From Hymenobacter sp. DG01 (lineage in GTDB: Bacteria; Bacteroidota; Bacteroidia; Cytophagales; Hymenobacteraceae), in NCBI RefSeq assembly GCF_006352025.1, contig NZ_CP040937.1:124001-188000 (forward strand): a stretch of 64,000 nt of DNA. The letters are read 5' to 3'. The first letter of the stretch is position 1. Each line of letters starts with the position of its first letter. Shown here in pieces: positions 33,974 to 41,052 of the stretch. A model generated the notes under the pieces. It was given only the letters and a program-made list of their open reading frames with translations. It was not told where the DNA came from and searched no databases. The translations under genes were made by a program, and so were the position numbers.

Positions 33974-35608
33974 ATGACACCACCTTCGAGCTATCTACCT
34001 GCGGCTGCTTCCCCGCGCCGCCAACTCCTGGATATCGGGTTACGCTTGCTGGAAGAGCAAGGATTTCAGCAGGTATCCCTGGTGGACATTGCCACGGCCG
34101 CCGGGCGGCCCCTGGCGGATGTTTACCGCCATTTCGGTACTAAAAGCGACTTTGTGCTGGGCTTTTACCAGCGCCTGCACGACGAGTTGGAAGTGAAGAT
34201 CTCGGACCTGCCAATCGGCTCGGTAGCATTACGCTTTCAGACACTAGTGCGCTGGAAAGTAGCCTTGCTGCTGCCCCAGCAACGCTTGCTTCGCTCGCAG
34301 CTGGCCAATCTGCTCGACGCGGAGGCACCCGCGGGCGTGCTCAGCCCTGAAACGGAGAGCATCCGGCTGCGCGGGCTGGCCTTATTTGAACTCGTGGTGA
34401 GCGGGGCCGCGGATGCTCCCGCGCCGGAACTACGGTCAGCCTTGGCTCAGACCCTCTACGCGGCTCATTGGGGCGTGCTGGCGCTGCGCCTGCTTGACCG
34501 CTCAGCCGATGGAAAAGCAACTGATGAGCTGCTGCAGCTGTTCGGGGCCGGGCTCGAGCTTACCACGCCTAGCCTGGCTACCCTGCTGGGGCCGCTGCTG
34601 TTAGGGCAGGTATCCGGGGCTGTAGCCCATTTCCTGAATCTGGACCCGACTGTTGACTTCGACGTGGCCCGCCGCATTGCCAAAGTGCTGCTACGGCATC
34701 GCAAGGTGCTGCCAACCGGCCCCGACGAGACGGTCACCAATGAAGAGCAAAGTATTGCTCTGCACCTGCCTAAGCTACACTACTACATCCGCCAGGGCCT
34801 GCCCATCCACCTGATTTTGCCCGCCTTTCCGGCCAAGTCGCCCAACCCCCAGAAGGTACTGGGCAAGCTCCCGGACCTGGGCGAGGAAATTGCGCTGACC
34901 TTTCTGCAGAGTCTCTGCGACGAGATCCGGCAGGTATACGCGCCCGGCGCCCGGCTGAGCATCTGCGCCGACGGGCGCGTCTTCGCCGACTTGGTGCAGG
35001 TCAGCGACGCGGACGTGTCGGCCTACAACGAGGAGTTGAAGCGGCTGCTCCGGCAATTGAATACGCCCGATCTGGACGTGGTGAACCTGGAAGACCTGCT
35101 GGCTACGGATTCATTCGACAAGGCCCGCACCTGGATTGCCGGCCAGTACGGGGAGCCGTTGGAGGATCTCAAAGCCCGGGTGCGGGACACGGAGCACCAC
35201 CGGGCCATGTTCAATGGCATTCACCGCTTCGTCTCCGAAGACCGCCTGACCCTGGAGCCGACCAAAAGCAAGAGCCGCGTAAAGGAGGAAAGCAAGGAAG
35301 TGGCGTACGAGGTTATCCGGCGCAGCAATGCCTGGACCCGCCTGCTGGCCCAGGAGTTCCCACACGCCGTACGCCTGAGTATTCACCCGCAGCACCCCTA
35401 CTCCGACAAAATTGGCCTGCGCATGACCCGGGCCGTGGATGACTGGATCACGCCCTGGCACGGGGTGGTGCTGCTGCGCGATAACGAGTATGTGCTGCTG
35501 AAGCGCTACCAGGCCGAAGCAGCCGGGGCCGAGCTGGTGCAGAAAGACGGCCGGGCCAGTCACTTCGTCGCCCGCCCGGAAACTGTACCAAACAAGCTAA
35601 ATTTCTAA
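33974..35608 (+). CDS. TetR-PvcA fusion: isonitrile synthase with N-terminal regulator domain
   Basis: A 544-residue protein with two parts. Residues about 15-70 form a TetR-type helix-turn-helix (LLEEQGFQQVSLVDIATAAG, then VYRHFGTKSDFVLGFYQRL) followed by a TetR ligand-binding-like helical region to about 230. From about 235 to the end it matches the DIT1/PvcA isonitrile synthase family: LPAFPAKSPNPQKVLGKLPD (about 284-303), CDEIRQVYAPGARLSICADG and RVFADLVQVSDADVSAYN. These enzymes turn the alpha-amino group of Tyr or Trp into an isonitrile with ribulose-5-phosphate as carbon donor. The fusion to a TetR domain is unusual and could let the enzyme sense its own product or bind DNA. It is followed by a zinc-ribbon gene (14 bp) and a PvcB-like gene. 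Confidence 0.85.
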   Translation: MTPPSSYLPAAASPRRQLLDIGLRLLEEQGFQQVSLVDIATAAGRPLADVYRHFGTKSDFVLGFYQRLHDELEVKISDLPIGSVALRFQTLVRWKVALLLPQQRLLRSQLANLLDAEAPAGVLSPETESIRLRGLALFELVVSGAADAPAPELRSALAQTLYAAHWGVLALRLLDRSADGKATDELLQLFGAGLELTTPSLATLLGPLLLGQVSGAVAHFLNLDPTVDFDVARRIAKVLLRHRKVLPTGPDETVTNEEQSIALHLPKLHYYIRQGLPIHLILPAFPAKSPNPQKVLGKLPDLGEEIALTFLQSLCDEIRQVYAPGARLSICADGRVFADLVQVSDADVSAYNEELKRLLRQLNTPDLDVVNLEDLLATDSFDKARTWIAGQYGEPLEDLKARVRDTEHHRAMFNGIHRFVSEDRLTLEPTKSKSRVKEESKEVAYEVIRRSNAWTRLLAQEFPHAVRLSIHPQHPYSDKIGLRMTRAVDDWITPWHGVVLLRDNEYVLLKRYQAEAAGAELVQKDGRASHFVARPETVPNKLNF

Positions 35609-35622
35609 CCAATACGTATCCA

Positions 35623-35883
35623 ATGGCGCTGCACCTTTGTCCAACCTGTCAACAGAAGGATTTTTTCTGGGGAATGTCCGAAGACGAAAATGGTCAGGAT
35701 GCGACCCTATGGGGATGCGCAGCGTGTCGATATAGTGCGTACGAATATGACGAGCGCCTGGCCCGCCCTTGTCTGCGCTGCCACAACGGAGAAGAGCTGC
35801 TTCTGGTTGATCAACAGCGCCGCTACTGGTGGTGCTCTTATTGCAACCATACGACGACCATCGAGCTACTACACCCCCAATAA
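35623..35883 (+). CDS. Double zinc-ribbon protein in the isonitrile operon
   Basis: An 86-residue protein with four CxxC pairs (CPTC, CAAC, CLRC, CSYC), enough for two treble-clef zinc ribbons. It is rich in Trp/Tyr (RRYWWCSYC) and has no membrane segment. It sits 14 bp after the isonitrile synthase and 102 bp before the oxygenase/prenyltransferase, so it is probably co-transcribed. It may bind nucleic acid or be an assembly factor. No function is known to me. Confidence 0.7.
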   Translation: MALHLCPTCQQKDFFWGMSEDENGQDATLWGCAACRYSAYEYDERLARPCLRCHNGEELLLVDQQRRYWWCSYCNHTTTIELLHPQ

Positions 35884-35985
35884 CCCGCAGAAGCTAATGC
35901 AGCATTAAGATCCGTAACACCCTATCGTATCTCACCCCTCTTTTGTACCTGCGGAGCACATTTTCGCGCTATTCTACGTCCTGCT

Positions 35986-37752
35986 ATGCCTACTTACTTC
36001 CTTACACCCCAAACGCCCTTTGGATTGCTCGTCCAGGCCGATTCGCCCGGCCAAACCATTGCCGGTATACCCGCCGACCAGATCCGGGCGTGGGTGCAGG
36101 AGCACCGACTGCTGATTTTCCGCGGGTTTAGGCTGTTTGATAAAACGCAGTTCGCCCTTTACGCGCAGCAGTTGGGCGAGCCGCTGCAGTGGCCCTTCGG
36201 GGCCATCAACGAACTCAAAGTAAAAGCTGACGCCAAGAACTACCTCTACACGCCCAGCGCCGTGCCCCTGCACTGGGACGGGGCCTTTGTGGGCCGCATT
36301 CCGTACCTGATCTTCTTTCAGTGCCTGAAAGCGCCCCGCGCCGAGGACCGGGGCGGCACCACCTTCGCCGACACGGGCCGGGCGCTGGCCCGGGCCACGG
36401 CCGCGCAGCGGGCCCGATGGGCCCAGGCCACGCTCCGCTACCGGACCGAGAAAATCGTGCACTACGGCGGCACGCTCACCCAGCGGCTGCTGCAGGACCA
36501 CCCGGTTACGGGCGAGCCGACCATCCGTTTTGCCGAGCCCGTGCACGACCTCAACCCCGTTACGGTCGAAGTGCTCGACGCCACCGAAGAGCAGCAGGCG
36601 GCGCTGATTGCAGAGCTGCAAGCTGCCCTGTACGCCCCGGAGGTGTTCTACATTCACACTTGGCAGGACAACGACATCGTGCTGGCCGATAACCACGTGC
36701 TGCTGCACGGCCGCGACGCGTTCCTGAACCCCAATGAGCGCCACATTCAGCGCATCAACCTGCTGGCCCGGCCGGCGCACCGGGGCGTGGCGCAGTTTCT
36801 GAAAAACAGCAAAACCCTGCGCCGCACCGAGTTTCTGATTGCCGAAATCCCCATTTTCCTCATCCCCATCTTTCTCAGCGCCGAGAATTTCCGCTTCCTG
36901 AAAAAGCCGGAGCTGTACGCGGGGCTGGCGGGCATCTACCTGCTCTTCAATTTCGGCGACATGGTCAACGCCTACGCCGACCGCCGCGTGGATGCCGTCT
37001 ACAAAAGCCACTTGTCCAACGCCATTTTCGAGCTGGGACCGGCCGGGGTGCGCTGGCAGATGCGGGCTTCGGTGGCAGGCACCGTGCTCATCAGTCTGTG
37101 GCTGACGTGCCAGACCGGGCGCTGGCAGTTTGTGCCGCTGACCGTTATCGGCTGGGCGCTGGGCTTCCAGTACTCCTGGCGGCCGCTGCACTTTAAGTCG
37201 CGCGGGCTCTGGCAGCTGGCCGCGCAGTGGGCCGTTATCTTTTTCGGGCCCATGGCCTACACGGGCAGTCTGGTGACGCACTTTCCCCGGCCGGCGGTAC
37301 TCACCATGGCGGGGGCTTACGGGCTGCTGCAGGTGGGCGTGCTGATGCTCAACAACGCCGAGGACTACACCGAAGACCAGGCCGCGGGCCTCAACACGGC
37401 CATTGTGGCGCTGGGGCTGCACCGCAGCATGCGGGTAGCGCAGGCCCTGACCGGCGGGGCCGGGCTACTGGCGCTGGGCAGCTTCGCGTACCTGTTCCGG
37501 GCCGAAAAACTGCCCAAAGCCGCCTATGTGGCCTTGCTGCCACTGGCCGGGGCCGTGGCCTACGTGGCCCAGGGCTACGAGACAATCAACCAGAAAATAG
37601 AGGATAAAGACGAGGCCGCCGCCACCGCTGTGCTCAAGGAAAACGGGATGCGGGTGCCCCAATGGCTGAAGGCCACGGCCTACACCAGCCTGCTGGCCGC
37701 CGGCGTGCTTTTTGCCGCCCGCGTGCGGCGGCCCCGGACCCAGCAGTCCTAA
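35986..37752 (+). CDS. PvcB-like oxygenase fused to UbiA prenyltransferase
   Basis: A 588-residue two-domain enzyme. Residues 1 to about 265 are a TauD/PvcB-type Fe(II)/2-oxoglutarate oxygenase: HWD at 96-98, distal His in LLHGRD (241) and the 2-oxoglutarate Arg in RHIQRINLL (256). Residues about 275-588 are an integral-membrane UbiA-type prenyltransferase with NxxxDxxxD (NAYADRRVD, Asn 328, Asp 332, Asp 336), a second Asp box DYTED (460-464) and about eight hydrophobic helices. PvcB enzymes desaturate amino-acid isonitriles, and UbiA enzymes attach prenyl groups to aromatics. One chain would couple both steps at the membrane. I know of no precedent for this fusion. Confidence 0.85.
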   Translation: MPTYFLTPQTPFGLLVQADSPGQTIAGIPADQIRAWVQEHRLLIFRGFRLFDKTQFALYAQQLGEPLQWPFGAINELKVKADAKNYLYTPSAVPLHWDGAFVGRIPYLIFFQCLKAPRAEDRGGTTFADTGRALARATAAQRARWAQATLRYRTEKIVHYGGTLTQRLLQDHPVTGEPTIRFAEPVHDLNPVTVEVLDATEEQQAALIAELQAALYAPEVFYIHTWQDNDIVLADNHVLLHGRDAFLNPNERHIQRINLLARPAHRGVAQFLKNSKTLRRTEFLIAEIPIFLIPIFLSAENFRFLKKPELYAGLAGIYLLFNFGDMVNAYADRRVDAVYKSHLSNAIFELGPAGVRWQMRASVAGTVLISLWLTCQTGRWQFVPLTVIGWALGFQYSWRPLHFKSRGLWQLAAQWAVIFFGPMAYTGSLVTHFPRPAVLTMAGAYGLLQVGVLMLNNAEDYTEDQAAGLNTAIVALGLHRSMRVAQALTGGAGLLALGSFAYLFRAEKLPKAAYVALLPLAGAVAYVAQGYETINQKIEDKDEAAATAVLKENGMRVPQWLKATAYTSLLAAGVLFAARVRRPRTQQS

Positions 37753-37798
37753 TACTGCTGGCAATCATACCTCCCACCTGTATCGCCCCCCGCTCGGC

Positions 37799-38983
37799 AT
37801 GGCTGACCTGCATTCTGCTTCCCCCTTCACCGGATCTGATCCAGCGGAGCATATCTACGATTGCGCCATCATTGGGGGCGGGGTGGCTGGACTGACGCTG
37901 GCCGTGCAGCTGGCCCAGGCCGGGCGGCGGGTCGTGCTGTTCGAGAAGGAAACGTACCCGTTCCACCGCGTCTGCGGCGAGTACATCTCGCTGGAGAACT
38001 ACGACTTTCTGTGCCGCATCGGAGTGCCGCTGGCCGAGATGGACCTGCCGAGAATGACGCGCTTCACCGTGTCCTCCCCTACCGGGGTGGCGCTGCACCA
38101 CCCCCTGGATATCGGTGGCATCGGCATCACGCGCTACGAGCTGGATTTGCTGCTGGCCCGGCTGGCCGCGGCGCACGGGGCCAGCATTCAGGAGGGCACC
38201 AAAGTGACGGATGTGGTCTTTGCAGGCGACGTGTTCACCCTCACCACGGCCGCAGGCGCGACCGTTCGAGCCCGCACGGCCTGCGGAGCCTGGGGCAAGC
38301 ACGCCAACCTCGACGGCAAGCTGCGCCGCCCGTTTCTTGCATCCAGCCGGCAGGGGCGCCAGTTTGTGGCCGTGAAGTACCACCTGCAGCTGGCCGGTGG
38401 CTTTCCGCAGGATTTGGTGGAGATGCATAATTTTCGCGATGGCTACTGCGGGCTCTCGCCGGTACCCGGGGGGGTAACCAACTGCAGCTACATCAGCGAT
38501 GTGCGCAACCTGCGCGCCCACGGCAACAGCGTGGCGGAAATGGAGCGCCAGGTGCTCATGCAAAACCCCTTGTTGCGCCCCTACCTGGAGCAGGCCCAGC
38601 GGGCCGGACAGGCGCCCATCGTCATTTCCCAAATCACGTTTCGGGAGCGCTCCACCGTGGATGCCCACGTGCTTATGCTGGGCGACGCTGCCGGCACTAT
38701 TGCCCCGCTAGCCGGCAATGGCATGAGCATGGGCATGAACGCCAGCTTCCTGCTGCACGGCCTGCTGCTTGAGTTTCTGGAGGGCCGCCTGTCCCGCGCC
38801 GAGTTGGAGCAGCAGTACACGCAGGCCTGGCGCAATCTGCTGAGCCTGCGCATCAGAGCCGGCCGCCTCATTCACCAGTTTTTCGGCCGCCCGGCCCTGA
38901 CAACGCTAGCAATTCGGGCCCTCAAGGGCCTGCCGGGAATTACTGATCAGGTGCTGAAGCTCACCCACGGCAAAAGCTATTGA
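37799..38983 (+). CDS. FAD-dependent oxidoreductase (geranylgeranyl-reductase/halogenase-like)
   Basis: A 394-residue flavoprotein. The N-terminal dinucleotide-binding fold is YDCAIIGGGVAGLTLAVQLA, followed by FEKETYPFHRVCGEYIS (as in geranylgeranyl reductase-type and related flavoproteins). The second FAD motif GDAAGTIAPLAGNGMSMGMN lies near residues 295-320. There is no WxWxIP halogenase signature. It could reduce prenyl double bonds or hydroxylate an aromatic. The ATG at 37799 was chosen because it starts just before the fold, 46 bp after the UbiA fusion gene. An earlier in-frame start would overlap that gene. It completes the putative isonitrile operon. Confidence 0.85.
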   Translation: MADLHSASPFTGSDPAEHIYDCAIIGGGVAGLTLAVQLAQAGRRVVLFEKETYPFHRVCGEYISLENYDFLCRIGVPLAEMDLPRMTRFTVSSPTGVALHHPLDIGGIGITRYELDLLLARLAAAHGASIQEGTKVTDVVFAGDVFTLTTAAGATVRARTACGAWGKHANLDGKLRRPFLASSRQGRQFVAVKYHLQLAGGFPQDLVEMHNFRDGYCGLSPVPGGVTNCSYISDVRNLRAHGNSVAEMERQVLMQNPLLRPYLEQAQRAGQAPIVISQITFRERSTVDAHVLMLGDAAGTIAPLAGNGMSMGMNASFLLHGLLLEFLEGRLSRAELEQQYTQAWRNLLSLRIRAGRLIHQFFGRPALTTLAIRALKGLPGITDQVLKLTHGKSY

Positions 38984-39067
38984 TGAAGTAGTCTCAGTTT
39001 AATAACTACTTTAAGATGTGTTTTACACGCAACGCGTAGCCCTATCCGGTTGCTTGATCAACTACTT

Positions 39068-39328
39068 ATGCGCCCACTGCTGCTATTCGATGATGGCTAC
39101 ATCCTCAACGGGATAGCTCAGGTGTTATTTGTTCCGGTGGTAGTGGTGGCCGCTATATTTCTGCTTGTTGTCACCTTCAAGGCAATCCGTAAGCCAGCCC
39201 CTCAGCAATTGCAAGGCGCTGGCCGTTCGGATGGCGGGTGTGTGATAGCACTAGCCGTGGTGCTGGCGATTCTTCTTGGCTTGTACCTATGGATAAAATG
39301 GATGGCTCAACCCTACTATCTGCGCTGA
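39068..39328 (+). CDS. Small two-helix membrane protein
   Basis: An 86-residue protein from ATG 39068 (a TTG at 39050 is also in frame). It has two transmembrane segments (LFVPVVVVAAIFLLVV and CVIALAVVLAILLGLYLWI) joined by a basic, Gln-rich loop. It follows the isonitrile operon by about 85 bp but has no evident link to it. Function unknown. Confidence 0.55.
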   Translation: MRPLLLFDDGYILNGIAQVLFVPVVVVAAIFLLVVTFKAIRKPAPQQLQGAGRSDGGCVIALAVVLAILLGLYLWIKWMAQPYYLR

Positions 39329-39480
39329 AATGTCTACCGGGCAATCTCATTCGCACTCTGGCGGGGCAGGCCTGCCAGCCGGGGTACGCCGAGGGAACGG
39401 GATCACAGGCCCAGTTAAACCAGCCGGTGGGGTGATCGTGGATGCGACCGGCACCCTGTATGTGACGGGCTCCGCAGTAC
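39325..39480 (+). pseudogene. NHL-repeat fragment
   Basis: The short stretch LIRTLAGQACQPGYAEGTG, then LNQPVG, is a typical NHL beta-propeller blade. After one base change of frame at about 39431 it continues VIVDATGTLYVTGSA. No start or end of a whole gene is present. It is probably the remnant of a larger secreted NHL protein, and the junction may mark a past insertion. Confidence 0.6.
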
Positions 39481-39571
39481 ACGACGCGGCTGGAGGATTT
39501 GCTGCTGGTAGGCTAGACTTCAAAAAACATACTGACTATCCCCCGTCAACGTCGGTTGCTTATGAACGGCA

Positions 39572-39603
39572 AAACCCTGGGGGCTGGGGGGCCTCCAGGG
39601 TTT
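39572..39603. terminator. Hairpin, terminator-like
   Basis: AAACCCTGG (39572-39580) pairs with CCAGGGTTT (39595-39603) around a G-rich loop. It lies between decayed sequence and the minus-strand gene at 39831. Confidence 0.45.
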
Positions 39604-39830
39604 CAAGAAGTGAGTGCAGCTACACCTACCTTCTAACGCAATGGATAGGGAAAGTGCTGAGACGGATTTTAGGTTCACGCTTAAAATTCGGGTACCCCAG
39701 AAGCTGGTCAAGCACAGCAGTTGCTATGTGAGGCTGGAGATGGCAATATGGGCCAGAGTGACACCAGCTTAAGGACGCTGAATGGCACATCTTATTGCAA
39801 CATCCCCATCCTAAGCGATAGCGAATGTTG

Positions 39831-40268
39831 CTATTGTTCTACCGGATATTCCACGGACATCTTTGTGGGAGTAGCTTTTACCGCATTATAAATTGTGTCT
39901 ACACTCTCCGAAAACCAATCTTCTTGGTTAGCCAACTGAAAATGAGTTTGCGCCTCCGGTGACAGCTGTGGAATGACCTGTTGAAGTATAGTTAGTCCAG
40001 TTGTATAAGGGCAACCTATGCCTGCTAGACCCACTAGTTCCCGGCACTCTTCGAATACCTGAATACCTCCCACGACGACTGTTTTTACAAATTCGGCATA
40101 GCGGACCGGATCCTCCCGGAGGGCAGCTAGCAAGACGTGCGCGAATGCTGTATCTATTGCAGTATCTGCGGCATCGGCATTTGTTCCAAGGGGATAGCTT
40201 GACCGAGCATGTTCATCGTAGGTCAGGTCAACCTCGAGCACGACTCTGATTTTTTGAGTAGTGGCCAT
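39831..40268 (-). CDS. Hypothetical cytoplasmic protein
   Basis: A 145-residue protein with a beta-like N-terminus (KIRVVLEVDLTYDE) followed by long helices (AFAHVLLAALREDPVRYAEF). There is no signal peptide or membrane helix. It is divergent from the XRE regulator at 40398. It may be cargo of the recombinase-bearing element that follows. The family was not recognised. Confidence 0.55.
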   Translation of the reverse strand: MATTQKIRVVLEVDLTYDEHARSSYPLGTNADAADTAIDTAFAHVLLAALREDPVRYAEFVKTVVVGGIQVFEECRELVGLAGIGCPYTTGLTILQQVIPQLSPEAQTHFQLANQEDWFSESVDTIYNAVKATPTKMSVEYPVEQ

Positions 40269-40397
40269 ATGTAGTGAATGATGGTTAAAAGGTGAGGGAA
40301 CTAATTGTAATAGACTGGTATAAGGATCCTACCGTACACATACTAGAAGTAATATACGCAGGCAAAATAGGGCAAATTTGCTCTAATTTTTTCTATC

Positions 40398-40658
40398 GTG
40401 AGCGCCCTTTTTTGCGGGGTGAAATACCTTCGGGATCAAGAGAGTCTGCATCACTTCGGTCTTCGGTTGCGGGAAGTGCGGAAAGCCAAGGGGTTTACAC
40501 AAGAAAGCTTAGCAGCGGCCGCTGAGTTGGAGTTCAGTCAGATCGGCCGTATCGAACGCGGGGTAATCAATACTCGGTTGAGTACTGTCTTTGTGCTGGC
40601 CCGCGCATTAGGGATCGATGTGCGTGAGCTGTTTGCTTTCCCAACTGAAACCCAATAA
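40398..40658 (+). CDS. XRE-family helix-turn-helix regulator
   Basis: An 86-residue protein that is almost entirely one Cro/C1-type HTH: FGLRLREVRKAKGFTQESLA, then FSQIGRIERGVINTRLSTVF. It would bind DNA as a dimer. A GTG at 40398 is the first start, and a GTG about 20 bp downstream is equally possible. It is adjacent to a second XRE gene, upstream of and convergent with the recombinase pair, so it may regulate that element. Confidence 0.8.
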   Translation: MSALFCGVKYLRDQESLHHFGLRLREVRKAKGFTQESLAAAAELEFSQIGRIERGVINTRLSTVFVLARALGIDVRELFAFPTETQ

Positions 40659-40718
40659 AAGTAAAGCCAGTCAGCGGTTACATTTAGCTGGCTGGTCGTA
40701 CACTCCACCTAACTTGCA

Positions 40719-40988
40719 GTGACAAAAATAAATAGCGATACGACCGCTTTATTCGGACAGGTGTTGGTGGAGGCCAGAAAACAGCGGCGCATGTCACAGG
40801 CTGCCCTAGCTGTGGCCAGTGAGTTGGACCGCACATTTATTTCTCAATTGGAACTCGGCAAAAAGCATCCCTCTTTACTAACACTTTTTCAACTTGGTAG
40901 TGGGCTCGGGCTTGCACCTTCCGTCTTATTGCGGCGAGTAGAACATGCCTTGAAAGCCAAAGCCCGCGCGGCAGTGCAGCACCTATAA
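40719..40988 (+). CDS. XRE-family helix-turn-helix regulator
   Basis: An 89-residue protein with a Cro/C1-type HTH (FGQVLVEARKQRRMSQAALA, then RTFISQLELGKKHPSLLTLF) and a short basic C-terminus. The start is a GTG at 40719. It lies 60 bp after the previous regulator and resembles it, but the two are diverged. It is convergent with the recombinase genes. Confidence 0.8.
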   Translation: MTKINSDTTALFGQVLVEARKQRRMSQAALAVASELDRTFISQLELGKKHPSLLTLFQLGSGLGLAPSVLLRRVEHALKAKARAAVQHL

Positions 40989-41052
40989 GATTAAGCTGCG
41001 CTGGGCTGCGAAATGATGAGTGCTGCACTGCAGGAGGTGGGCAAATATCAGA

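Noticed and set aside
35974..37422. 482-codon minus-strand frame opposite the oxygenase/UbiA gene
   Set aside because: It is the shadow of a GC-rich gene. The plus-strand frame has complete enzyme motifs.
37712..37798. Upstream start for the flavoprotein
   Set aside because: It would begin inside the UbiA gene and add residues unrelated to the FAD fold. ATG 37799 is adequate.
37634..38668. 344-codon minus-strand frame opposite the flavoprotein gene
   Set aside because: Shadow of the FAD oxidoreductase. Its composition is His/Gly/Gln-rich without any domain.
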